Positions 9,869 through 18,757 of a stretch of DNA of 64,000 nucleotides are shown here, in pieces. The notes under the pieces were generated by a model. That model had not been told where the DNA came from. It did not search any database and worked only from the letters and a program-made list of their open reading frames with translations. The position numbers and the translations under genes are program-made. Source of the stretch: a bacterium (lineage in GTDB: Bacteria > SZUA-79 > Acidulodesulfobacterales > Acidulodesulfobacteraceae); the NCBI GenBank assembly GCA_021798875.1, contig JAJZBN010000001.1, positions 188,663-252,662 on the forward strand, written 5' to 3'. How positions within the stretch are numbered: position 1 is the first letter of the stretch; each line of letters starts with the position of its first letter.

Positions 9869-10219
9869 TTCTTTAAAATCCTCCTGTTTTTATACAAATT
9901 AACACTGCGAATAGTTTTATTTCAGAGGAATATTTAAAGAAAAGTCTTTAAAGGGATACCGCGCTTTTAACTTTAACAATGTCGATATATATATTTAATA
10001 TTTTTTTATTTTTTAATTATACCTCATATACAGATTTTATGCAAATATCTTTCCGTTTAATCCGTTTAATTTATTTCCTTGTTCATTTCATTATATTAAT
10101 CCAAACGATATAAAGCAAGGAATCGTTGCCATAATTATTTAAAAAAGCTATAATTTTAATAAAATAAAATTAATTTAACTTAATTTAACTTAATAAAAAT
10201 CTGCAATTAACAATTAATA
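9869..10219. other. divergent intergenic region, 351 bases
   Basis: Separates the leftward helicase gene from the rightward glycan operon. It contains the helicase leader with its AGGAGG on the minus strand, and the strong plus-strand promoter at 10126-10154. The rest is AT-rich sequence in which I see no gene. Confidence 0.6.
10126..10154 (+). promoter_or_regulatory. sigma70-type promoter of the glycan operon
   Basis: TTGCCA at 10126-10131, a 17-base spacer, and a perfect TATAAT at 10149-10154. Transcription would start near 10161, about 60 bases before the first glycosyltransferase start. Directly visible match; activity is inferred. Confidence 0.65.
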
Positions 10220-11407
10220 ATGAATATTCTACACATAATATCTTCGAGGGGCTGGGGAGGGGCGGAAAATTCAGCCGTTTATCTTGCCAAAACGCAAATT
10301 GAAAAAGGGAATTCGGCTTTTTTATTTATTCATTCGCTTAACGAAAAGCTTATAAATATCCTAAAAAATAACGGCGTTAATTTTTATTCTGCATTTAATC
10401 CCGAAAGAAAAAATATATACGCCTTAAATAAAATTATAAAAATATGCCGAAAAAACAATATAGATATTATACATACCCATCTTGGCACAGGAAGTTACCT
10501 TGGGGTTATAGCAGGAAACTTTCTTAAAATTCCAGTCGTCAGCACTATAAACATATTCAGCGGTTATCATTATTACGCGCTTGCAGACGCATTATGTTTT
10601 GATAGCAATGCCGTTAAAGACTATCATATAAAATACTTTTCCACCCCGAAATATTTAAAATACAAACCTAATTTAATAGAATCGGCAGTCAACAAACTTT
10701 TTAAATTTTCTTACAAAACCGTTAACGATATAAATGAAATAAAAAATAAATCTTACGTATTATACGAAAGAATAGACGAATCGCATTTCATTAATTACAA
10801 AGACCGGTTAAACGAATTCGATAATTATTTCAACATAGGTATTACCGGAAGAATTGACGAACAGAAAGGTCAAATTTATTTTATAGAAGCGGCAGAACTT
10901 TTAATTAAAGAATATAAAGAAAATTCGGCTTTTAAATCAAAAATAAAACCGCTTATGTTTCATATAGTAGGAAGCGGTAAAACGGAAAAAGATTTAAAAC
11001 GGATAACCGAAAGTAAGGATATTGACAAAAATTTTAGATTCTGGGGATATCAAAAAGACGTCAGAAAATTCGTCAATACTTTCGACGTCTGCGTTTCTTG
11101 TTCGTTAAACGAACCTTTCGGTATTAATAATCTGGAATACATGTTTATGCAAAAACCGTGCATAGCTTCCAATACCGGCGGAATCCCCGAAGTTTTCGGC
11201 GATACCAATATACTTGTGCCTCCTAAAGACCCTTTTAAACTCAAAGAAGCAATTAAACTTTATATAGAAAACGAAAACTTTAAAAACGAACAAGCCGTCA
11301 ATGGTTTCGAAAGAGCCAAAAAATTTTTTTCTTCCGATATCTGCTATAAAAACGTCATGGACGTTTACGCAAAGGTTTTAAAAAGACAAGCTCGCAATGC
11401 AAAATAA
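10220..11407 (+). CDS. GT4-family glycosyltransferase (GT-B fold)
   Basis: 395 residues. The N-terminal Rossmann domain begins with a GWGGAE acceptor-side loop (residues 11-16) and has THLGTGSYLG. The C-terminal domain carries GRIDEQKG, followed by the nucleotide-sugar site EPFGINNLEYMFMQKPCIASNTGGIPEVF with the spaced acidic pair of the family. Expected to be a cytosolic or membrane-associated retaining transferase building LPS core or O-chain. First gene of the rightward operon behind the promoter at 10126-10154. The sugar donor cannot be told from sequence. Confidence 0.85.
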   Translation: MNILHIISSRGWGGAENSAVYLAKTQIEKGNSAFLFIHSLNEKLINILKNNGVNFYSAFNPERKNIYALNKIIKICRKNNIDIIHTHLGTGSYLGVIAGNFLKIPVVSTINIFSGYHYYALADALCFDSNAVKDYHIKYFSTPKYLKYKPNLIESAVNKLFKFSYKTVNDINEIKNKSYVLYERIDESHFINYKDRLNEFDNYFNIGITGRIDEQKGQIYFIEAAELLIKEYKENSAFKSKIKPLMFHIVGSGKTEKDLKRITESKDIDKNFRFWGYQKDVRKFVNTFDVCVSCSLNEPFGINNLEYMFMQKPCIASNTGGIPEVFGDTNILVPPKDPFKLKEAIKLYIENENFKNEQAVNGFERAKKFFSSDICYKNVMDVYAKVLKRQARNAK

Positions 11408-11594
11408 AAATGTAATAAATATAATAAATGTAAATAATACAAGGCTATAATAACTATAATTATAACTATAGATAGAACCATCACTAAAGCTATAAACAAT
11501 AATAATTAATAATTATAATAATTAATTATTATAAACAATAACTATCTATAAAATTTATTAGAAATGACATTAATGCCATGAATAAATAAACACC
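11408..11594. other. AT-rich spacer with short inverted repeats
   Basis: 187 bases almost entirely A/T, with repeated AATAATTAAT-type motifs that can fold on themselves (about 11500-11530). No gene or clear promoter is seen. The downstream gene may still be co-transcribed with the preceding GT4. Confidence 0.4.
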
Positions 11595-13994
11595 ATGAAT
11601 AAAAATTTTTTTAAAAAAAATTTTATAAAAAATCTGGTTGTTTTTATATTTTATCTTCTTATATCGGTCTTTTTTTTCGGTTATCCTATACTGGAGCATA
11701 TATCTAAATACTATATAGGAGGAGGGATAGATCCTACCCAATACATATGGTCGTTCGAATGGGCAAAATACTGCCTAATCCATTTTAAAAATCCTTTTTA
11801 TACTAATTTTATGTGGGCGCCGCGCGGCTTTAATCTTACCGGTTCTACCGTAGTATTCGGCGCCGCTTTTCTTTCTTTGCCGCTTACAACTCTTTTTGGT
11901 CCCGTCGCAAGCTACAATACGGTTATGATTTTGCTTCCAGCCCTTGCCGCTTTTTCTATGTTTATACTGCTTAAACATATCATAGAATTAAATGCGGCGG
12001 AATTAGCTGCCGTTAAAAATCCGACGCGGTTTTTTCCAGCAATAATCGGCGGATATATATTCGGCTTTTCAAGCTATATGATAAATCAGATGTCTTCGCA
12101 TATGCACCTCGTCCTCGTGTTTTTAATCCCGCTGATGGTTTATCTGTTTCTGCTTAAAATCGAAAACCGCATTACGAATTTAAAATTTATTTCGCTTTTT
12201 ACGATTATGCTGATATTTCAATTTCTTTTTTCGTTGGAAATTTTTGCGACTTTTACGTTTTTCGGATTTATTTCTTTAATTATATTTCACTTAATATACA
12301 ATAAAAATAAGATTCGGAACGCAAATAGAAAAAAAGATTTATCTGATAACGATAATAGAAATACATGTAATATAAACGAATCTAAAGATAAAACTAAAGC
12401 TAAAGATTTAAAATTAAGAATTTTAAAAGCGTTAAAGCCTGCCGTAATTTCTTATATCATAGCTGCCGCCATTCTTTCGCCGTATCTTTATCTGTTTTTT
12501 ATCCAAGGCAGATTTAACGTCGTGCATTTTGCGCCGGCAGATTTTTCTTCAAACCTTTTAAACTTTTTTATACCTTCAAAATATACTATGCTCGGCGGCA
12601 ATTTCTTTACCTTTTTATCCGATAAGTTTGACGCCCGCGATTACGTTTTCGACCAAGACGCGTATTTAGGGCTGCCTTTTATAGGCATTCTTATTTTTTA
12701 TTTCTATAAAAACGGCTCTAAACTATTAACGAAAGCATTAATGTATACTTTTTTAACCATAGCGGTATTTTCGATAGGGCCTACGCTTCATATTTACAAA
12801 TATTCCATTATGCCTATGCCCTACAAGCCTTTCGTGGTAGTCCCGCTTATAAAACATGCTCTCCCCGCCCGTTTCATGCTTTACGCTTTTTTCGTGCTCG
12901 GCATAATAACAGCTTTATTTTTAAGCGAACCATTGAAAGACGAAACGTTAAACTCGATAAAATATGCATCTGCTTTGTTGGGAATTCTGTTCATCCTGCC
13001 CCCTTTAAATTTTTCCGGAAGATATACAAAACCGTATCTTCCGCCTTTTTTCTCCTGCAATACCGGCAATACTTTTATCAATAACAAAAATAACGATAAA
13101 AATTGCGGCAATTACAAAAAATTTATTAAAAAAGATTCAAACGTGCTTATTATTCCTTTCGGTTATAACGGTTTATTCCTATATTATCAGGCAATCGACG
13201 GAATGTACTATAAAACGGCGGACGGATATCTCGGCGCTACTCCGTCTTATTTTTCAAAATATCCTATAGTTCATTCGTTTTATCATGCAGAACCGATACC
13301 GTATTCAAAAATGGAATTAGCTAATTTCCTTTACAGGCATAAAGTAAAAAAAATTATCGTTATTCCGCCGGTAAATAAATATTATTTTAAACTTTTCGAT
13401 AAAATATCGCCCGGCAGAAAACCTGCTTATAAAAACGGCGTTTATATTTACTCCGTTTCTGCGAAGGCTACATCGAAATATAAAACTTTAAAAATAAAAA
13501 TTACAAAACCTATTCTTAAGGAATATTATTTCGGCCTCTTATTGAAAGGAGCAATAAAATTTATAAAAGTTAGTTTATCTAAAAATAAATATAAATATGA
13601 GGGTAAACATAATAGTAAATTTGTATATGAAAAAATATACAAAAAGATATCTCCCGCATTCTTAGAAAAATACGGCTATATACCCAAGTTTTTCGGAGTA
13701 TCTAAAAAACCTTATTATACGGCGCAGGATTCCTGGATAGGTCCTTTCGGAAATGCAAAAACCGGTATAGATAAAGATAAAGGTAAATATAAAGGTTTAG
13801 GTGTAGAAATAGGAATAGGCATTGGCATAGGCGGCTCATATAAAAATTTGCGTTTAATTTTCAAAAAATACTCTAAATACGCAAAAAAAATCTATTTCCC
13901 TTATCCGATAATATATAACGGCTCAAAATCTGGAAACGGCTTGCTTTTAATGGTATTTAACGCAGGTAGTTTAAAATCTTTCCCCTTATTTTAA
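11595..13994 (+). CDS. large multi-pass membrane protein, GT-C glycosyltransferase-like
   Basis: 799 residues with about a dozen hydrophobic segments between 10 and 470, then a soluble C-terminal half. The first extracytoplasmic loop has an acidic motif (GIDPTQYIW, D46) followed by NPFYTNFMWAP, resembling the DxQ/NP-T loop of lipid-sugar-dependent GT-C enzymes. Such proteins use polyprenyl-phosphate sugars to modify LPS or O-antigen in the periplasm. Close relatives are at 14315-16069 and the broken gene at 30802-33006. Oddities: a charged, Asn/Lys-rich cytoplasmic insert near residues 235-275 and a Gly/Ile repeat near 735-750. Its last 60 or so bases are duplicated at 22582-22652. Specific activity unknown. 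Confidence 0.7.
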   Translation: MNKNFFKKNFIKNLVVFIFYLLISVFFFGYPILEHISKYYIGGGIDPTQYIWSFEWAKYCLIHFKNPFYTNFMWAPRGFNLTGSTVVFGAAFLSLPLTTLFGPVASYNTVMILLPALAAFSMFILLKHIIELNAAELAAVKNPTRFFPAIIGGYIFGFSSYMINQMSSHMHLVLVFLIPLMVYLFLLKIENRITNLKFISLFTIMLIFQFLFSLEIFATFTFFGFISLIIFHLIYNKNKIRNANRKKDLSDNDNRNTCNINESKDKTKAKDLKLRILKALKPAVISYIIAAAILSPYLYLFFIQGRFNVVHFAPADFSSNLLNFFIPSKYTMLGGNFFTFLSDKFDARDYVFDQDAYLGLPFIGILIFYFYKNGSKLLTKALMYTFLTIAVFSIGPTLHIYKYSIMPMPYKPFVVVPLIKHALPARFMLYAFFVLGIITALFLSEPLKDETLNSIKYASALLGILFILPPLNFSGRYTKPYLPPFFSCNTGNTFINNKNNDKNCGNYKKFIKKDSNVLIIPFGYNGLFLYYQAIDGMYYKTADGYLGATPSYFSKYPIVHSFYHAEPIPYSKMELANFLYRHKVKKIIVIPPVNKYYFKLFDKISPGRKPAYKNGVYIYSVSAKATSKYKTLKIKITKPILKEYYFGLLLKGAIKFIKVSLSKNKYKYEGKHNSKFVYEKIYKKISPAFLEKYGYIPKFFGVSKKPYYTAQDSWIGPFGNAKTGIDKDKGKYKGLGVEIGIGIGIGGSYKNLRLIFKKYSKYAKKIYFPYPIIYNGSKSGNGLLLMVFNAGSLKSFPLF

Positions 13995-14172
13995 AAAAGC
14001 TTTATTTTCCTTAAACGTTAATTTATAATATACAAAATCAATAAATAACCAAATAACTAACTAAATAAATAAATAATTTATTAATTAATAAATTAAACAT
14101 GAAACTGTCCGTCATTATACCTTGCTACAACGAAGTAAAAACGATTGAAGAAATTATAGCCGCCGTTAAAAA
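13924..14172 (+). repeat. left copy of a duplicated cassette segment
   Basis: Covers the last codons of the 799-residue membrane protein, the intergenic spacer and the first codons of the GT2 gene. It closely matches 22582-22828, with small indels in the AT-rich spacer. Shared blocks include CTTGCTTTTAATGGT and AAGCTTTATTTTCCTTA. The pair shows that a 'membrane protein 3' end plus DPM1-like GT2' unit was duplicated. Confidence 0.8.
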
Positions 14173-14287
14173 TTCCCCTTATAAAAATAAAGACGGCAGG
14201 ACTTACGACGAATGCAAGAAAATCGGTTTAAAAGACGGCTTTAGGGGATTATACTGCATAATAAAATATAACGTTTTCAGAAAATAA
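14099..14287 (+). pseudogene. internally deleted DPM1-like GT2 gene
   Basis: 62 codons that join the first 32 or so residues of the intact GT2 at 22743-23438 ([18 protein letters not shown]) directly to its last 28 or so ([15 protein letters not shown]). The deletion removes 507 bases (169 codons) and keeps the frame. The lost part holds the nucleotide-sugar site including the DAD motif, so the product cannot be an active transferase. It sits between two membrane GT-C genes, in the position that a partner GT2 making polyprenyl-phosphate sugar would occupy. Confidence 0.85.
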
Positions 14288-14314
14288 TTACTTTACCCCA
14301 TTTTTCATTTTTCT

Positions 14315-16069
14315 ATGTCAAAATCGAAAAAAAAAACTTCGTTAATTAATATTACAGTTTTTATAATATATATTTTAATATCTCTGGCATATTTCGGCTT
14401 TCCAACTTTAAATTCCCCTCAAACACGTTATGTAGGAATGAACATAGACCCTACTCTTTTTATATGGTTTATCGAATGGTGGCCGTTTGCGATTATTCAT
14501 CATCTTAATCCGTTTACAACGGCTTATATGTGGGCACCCGAAGGTATTAAGAATCTACTATGGCTTAATGCTATTCCAGGTTTAAGCATAATATTTTCTC
14601 CGTTGACTATTTTAATCGGACCGGTTTTTACTTATAACGTTATTGCTTTATTAAGTCCTGCTTTATCGGCTTTTTTCGCATACATATTAATAAAATATAT
14701 AACTAAAAATACCGCAGCATCGGCAATTTCCGCATATCTATACGGATTTTCAAGCTTTATAATGGGCAATTCAGATTTAAACGTTTTTTTTATATGTCTT
14801 ATTCCTTTATTGGTTTATCTTTTTCTGCTTAAATATGACGATAAAATTAATGCAGTTGTTTACGTTATCTTATCCGCCGTAATTTTTACCCTTGAATTTT
14901 CAATATCGCCCGAAATTTATTTAATTATATTTTTCTTTGCTATTACAAGTATTTTAATTTATATATTGCTCATCATAAAAAATAAAAAAATTGAATATTT
15001 ATCAAAATTTATCGTAAATTCTTTTTATTTTATCTTAAGCTATGTTTTATCTATAGTCTTAGTAAGTCCATTTTTATATATCATGTTCGAATCGATAGAA
15101 AAATCTCCCAAATATCCGATGAATCCTATAAGCTGGAGTACTTATATAATAAATCTTATTTTACCTGGACCTGTTATTTTTCTCGGCGGAAGGCTGTTTT
15201 ATCAAATTTTTAATTTTCGCATCCGTGAAACCGCTTCATATCTAGGAATTTTTATTTTTATTATGCTAATATGGTTTGCATATGAAAGGCGGAAAAAGTC
15301 AAAGTCCATTGCCGGCAAATATCTTCTTATTTTATTGGCGGTTATATTAATTTTATCGCTTGGACCATACCTGCATTTCAACGGAAATAACACGCACTTT
15401 CCTCTTCCATGGTATATCTTTTATAAACTGCCGGTAATAGGCAAGGCTATTCCGATAAGATTTATGTTATTTGCATTCCTAATTTTAAGTATTATTGCGG
15501 GACTCTGGCTTTCTTCCCATAATAGTTCCAATCCAATCAAAATAATAAAGTATATTATTCTATTTTTAGCGATATTTTCTTTCATTCCAAACCAGTATTA
15601 TTTCGACTCTAACTCTCATATGCCAAGATTTTTTTACAAAAAAGAATATAAAAGATATATAAAAAGAAACTCGATCGTTATGATTATACCGTTTTCCAAT
15701 TCCGGATACAGTCTTTTATTCCAAGCTTATACCAAAAATTATTTCAGGCTTGCCGGAGGCTATAACGATACTAGTTTTATACCTATCTCATATAAGCGCA
15801 GCTTAATTTTTGAACATTTTTTATACAATAAAAAATTCAGCAGAACAAATTCAAAAAAAAATTTAAAAACCTCAAATTTATTCAAAAAATTTTTACTATA
15901 CCATAAAATAAACTATATAATAGTAGTTAGGGGTCGAAATGCATATATTCCCGGATACGGCTCCTATCATCCTTTTAAAAGATTTAAGAATATACTTAAT
16001 ACATTAGGTATCATACCCGTTGAAAAAGGCGGCATATTGCTATATAAAATTCCTAAAAATTATAAATAA
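14315..16069 (+). CDS. multi-pass membrane protein, GT-C glycosyltransferase-like
   Basis: 584 residues, paralogue of the 11595 gene. It has about ten to twelve membrane segments up to about residue 430 and a shorter soluble tail. The first loop keeps NIDPTLFIW and NPFTTAYMWAPEG. The C-terminus (ILNTLGIIPVEKGGILLYKIP) resembles the remnant at 30365-30541. Expected to transfer a sugar from a lipid carrier on the periplasmic side, as part of LPS/O-chain modification. Only three bases separate it from the next gene, so the two are in one operon. Acceptor and donor unknown. Confidence 0.7.
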   Translation: MSKSKKKTSLINITVFIIYILISLAYFGFPTLNSPQTRYVGMNIDPTLFIWFIEWWPFAIIHHLNPFTTAYMWAPEGIKNLLWLNAIPGLSIIFSPLTILIGPVFTYNVIALLSPALSAFFAYILIKYITKNTAASAISAYLYGFSSFIMGNSDLNVFFICLIPLLVYLFLLKYDDKINAVVYVILSAVIFTLEFSISPEIYLIIFFFAITSILIYILLIIKNKKIEYLSKFIVNSFYFILSYVLSIVLVSPFLYIMFESIEKSPKYPMNPISWSTYIINLILPGPVIFLGGRLFYQIFNFRIRETASYLGIFIFIMLIWFAYERRKKSKSIAGKYLLILLAVILILSLGPYLHFNGNNTHFPLPWYIFYKLPVIGKAIPIRFMLFAFLILSIIAGLWLSSHNSSNPIKIIKYIILFLAIFSFIPNQYYFDSNSHMPRFFYKKEYKRYIKRNSIVMIIPFSNSGYSLLFQAYTKNYFRLAGGYNDTSFIPISYKRSLIFEHFLYNKKFSRTNSKKNLKTSNLFKKFLLYHKINYIIVVRGRNAYIPGYGSYHPFKRFKNILNTLGIIPVEKGGILLYKIPKNYK

Positions 16070-16072
16070 AAA

Positions 16073-17254
16073 ATGAACAGTAAAAAAATCAACGATTTGT
16101 TTTTAAAATTTATTAATTTGCTTCCTCTTGGAATTATACTGCGTATTTTAAACTTTAAAAAAAGTAAAAAACAGCAATTACAGGCGGGGACTTCCTCTTC
16201 GCAAATTCAAAAGATTTTATTCATTAAATTAGAAGGCATGGGAGACTCGGTTTATCTGGTCGAAATAATTAATAGGCTTTTACAAAACTACCCTTCGCTA
16301 AAAATAGATGTTTTAACGACGGGAGGCAATCCGATATTTCCGCTCTTTAAAGACTCGTTTAACAAATCATATAAACCAGGATACGGCATAAAAGTTCTTA
16401 AACCTTTAAGTCCTTCAAGCTATTATAAAACCGTAAAAGAAATAAACAAAGAAAATTACGACATGATACTGGACTTTACCGGAATGCCGGTAAATATTCC
16501 CCTAATGCTTTTATTCGTACAATCATCATATAAAGTTGGATTCGATATGCTGGATTTAAGAAAAAAAAGCTACGATTACACGACTGCTATAGATAATAAA
16601 ATCCATATATTCGACAACTATTTAAATCTCGTCAAGCCTTTTTTTTCTATCTCGAACGAAAAAAAATTTACTATAAATTTTAATACGGGTGCACCTGAAA
16701 TTGGTATTGCAGACGACTTAAAACCTGATAAAGAAAATTTTATAAACCTCGTTTTGTCAAGCAGCGGCGGCGGCAACATGGACAGAAGGCTACCGTTAGA
16801 AAATTCCATTCTTTTAATTAATCTAATTATAAAAAACTTTCCGAATTATAAAATTTACCTACTTGGAGGTCCAACCGATTATCCATATCTTGAAAGTTTA
16901 TGCGGCGAATTAAATTTAAACGGTTCGCCGTCGGCAACGGATATAGTTTTGGTAAAAAAAACCAAAAATATACCTAAAGCAATGGAACTTCTTAAAAATT
17001 CGTTATTTAACATATGCATCGATTCCGGACTTATGCATATATCTTCTTTAGTAAATCCTAATACTTACTGTCTTTTTGGATATTCAAGTCCGGCAAATTC
17101 TCTGCCGTTTAACAACATCGGTTATTACGCAGCAGAAATCAATTGCGCCCCATGTTCGTTTTATAAAATAAGCGAATGTAAAACTTTGGAATGTATGAAA
17201 AAAATTGACCCGAAAAAAATAATAAACGATTTAAAAGAATCACGCCTTAAATAA
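16073..17254 (+). CDS. GT9-family (heptosyltransferase-like) glycosyltransferase
   Basis: 393 residues. N-terminal ILFIKLEGMGDSVYLVEII is the GT9 acceptor-side loop with the conserved Asp. The C-terminal domain holds CIDSGLMHISSLVNPNTYCLFG, the nucleotide-sugar motif of WaaC/WaaF-type enzymes. The last 40 residues carry a Cys cluster (CAPC...C...C) often seen in this family. Expected to add heptose or another sugar to the LPS core at the cytosolic face. It follows the membrane protein by three bases and is the first of three consecutive GT9 genes. Confidence 0.82.
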   Translation: MNSKKINDLFLKFINLLPLGIILRILNFKKSKKQQLQAGTSSSQIQKILFIKLEGMGDSVYLVEIINRLLQNYPSLKIDVLTTGGNPIFPLFKDSFNKSYKPGYGIKVLKPLSPSSYYKTVKEINKENYDMILDFTGMPVNIPLMLLFVQSSYKVGFDMLDLRKKSYDYTTAIDNKIHIFDNYLNLVKPFFSISNEKKFTINFNTGAPEIGIADDLKPDKENFINLVLSSSGGGNMDRRLPLENSILLINLIIKNFPNYKIYLLGGPTDYPYLESLCGELNLNGSPSATDIVLVKKTKNIPKAMELLKNSLFNICIDSGLMHISSLVNPNTYCLFGYSSPANSLPFNNIGYYAAEINCAPCSFYKISECKTLECMKKIDPKKIINDLKESRLK

Positions 17255-17278
17255 ATTTATTGATTTATCGAAAATAAT

Positions 17279-18757
17279 ATGCAATTAGAAAAAATAAAAT
17301 CTATAAGAAAGTCCGAAATCGAAAAGCTTGCCGCCTCGCCTATTAAAAGAAAGCTGAAAAAAATCGTTTATCTTTTAAAATACGGCATGCCGTTTGCCAA
17401 ATTTATAAAATATGCTTTTTCTTACTTATTCATAATTCCTATAGCAAAAATAAAAACAGATTTAAAAAGCAAGGCGATTAAAAAGGAATACTTTGGTAAA
17501 ACCATAGGCGACGCCGGCGGCAAATTAGTCTTTAATAGCTCAGACAGCTGCTACATAGCCGTAAATATAGGCAACGCCGGCATAGGCGACGCTATCGTAG
17601 CGATAAGATTTTTAAGGGATTTAACCGTTTTTTTAAGTCGCGAAAATGGCGTTAATAACAGTAAAGCCGTTAATTGCGGTAAAGACGGTAACAGCAGTAA
17701 TTGCGGTAAAGACGGTAAAACCGGTAAAGGCGATAAAGGCGATAAAGGCGATAAAGGCTGCCAAATAGTCTTTGACGTTTTCTACAGGTCTCCTTATTCT
17801 ATTAAGTTTATTACTGCGGCTCTTCCTAACGTAAGAAGGGTTTTAAACCTGCCGGACTATGCCCTATTGCGTAAATTTTACGATATAGATTTAAGATTAA
17901 ACACTTTTTTTATTAAAGAAGAAATTAACGAATTAAGCCGAGATAAATTGTTCAAAAAATTTCCGTCGGTTTTAAAAATTATCGAAAACATTAAAACCAA
18001 CCAGTCCCCTATCGAACAATATATTAAAACCCGTCCGTTCAGCGAGGGCATTTTATCCGATGCCGTAACGGCTATGGGGCTTTCCCGCGCATCGTATTTG
18101 AATAGCATTGCCGGAATAGGAATTGCGGTTCCCGCAGATGCCGCAACAAAAGCCCTCAAACTTGATATAGACATATATTCGGCATCCGATATAACAGCGA
18201 AATTTAATTTAAAAGGCAAAAAATTTATCACCGTCCACGACGGATGGGACGAAAACACTAAAACAAAAACCGGCTCATCGACGAAGTCTTATCCGCACGA
18301 AAAATGGTCTGAATTGGTAACCTTGTTGAAACAAGAGTTTCCAGACTATATCACCGTTCAGCTCGGCGGTCTCGGCAACGGCTCCGACATTGAAGGCATC
18401 GACTTAAACTTAAGAGGCAAAACAACGCTTAAAGAAGCAGCCTCTCTTCTTGCGGCATCTTCCCTGCATATCGATACCGACTCAGGACTCGTTCATATCG
18501 CCGTTTCGCTTGGAACTCCCTGCGCAGTCCTTTTCGGTCCCACTAACGCCGCATACTGTTCGTATTCGCAACTTTCAAATTATATTGCAATAACCCCGCA
18601 ACTGTGCGGAAACTGCTGGTGGAGCACGGACGACTGGATGGAAACCTGCCCAAGAGGACTTAACGTTCCAGAGTGTATGAATTCAATAGAGCCTATAGAT
18701 ATAATAAAGAGTATAAACGGAAAAATTATAAACGGAATGCAAATATTAAACAAATGA
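17279..18757 (+). CDS. GT9-family glycosyltransferase with a Gly/Lys/Asp repeat insert
   Basis: 492 residues, longer than the usual 340-400. The GT9 core is clear: NIGNAGIGDAIVAIRFL in the N-domain and DTDSGLVHIAVSLGTPCAVLFGP in the C-domain, followed by a C-terminal Cys cluster (CGNCWW...C...C). At about residues 127-160 there is a low-complexity insert, CGKDG twice then GDK three times, encoded by near-perfect 9-base repeats at about 17725-17760. This collagen-like insert should be an exposed loop. The stop codon overlaps the next start as ATGA, implying translational coupling. Confidence 0.8.
   Translation: MQLEKIKSIRKSEIEKLAASPIKRKLKKIVYLLKYGMPFAKFIKYAFSYLFIIPIAKIKTDLKSKAIKKEYFGKTIGDAGGKLVFNSSDSCYIAVNIGNAGIGDAIVAIRFLRDLTVFLSRENGVNNSKAVNCGKDGNSSNCGKDGKTGKGDKGDKGDKGCQIVFDVFYRSPYSIKFITAALPNVRRVLNLPDYALLRKFYDIDLRLNTFFIKEEINELSRDKLFKKFPSVLKIIENIKTNQSPIEQYIKTRPFSEGILSDAVTAMGLSRASYLNSIAGIGIAVPADAATKALKLDIDIYSASDITAKFNLKGKKFITVHDGWDENTKTKTGSSTKSYPHEKWSELVTLLKQEFPDYITVQLGGLGNGSDIEGIDLNLRGKTTLKEAASLLAASSLHIDTDSGLVHIAVSLGTPCAVLFGPTNAAYCSYSQLSNYIAITPQLCGNCWWSTDDWMETCPRGLNVPECMNSIEPIDIIKSINGKIINGMQILNK

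Noticed and set aside
14099..14287. Genuine small protein gene
   Set aside because: Both halves are the two ends of the intact GT2 at 22743; an internal deletion is the simplest reading.
17660..17760. CRISPR-like or tandem-repeat array
   Set aside because: Repeats are 9-15 bases, in frame and inside a GT9 gene, without spacers.
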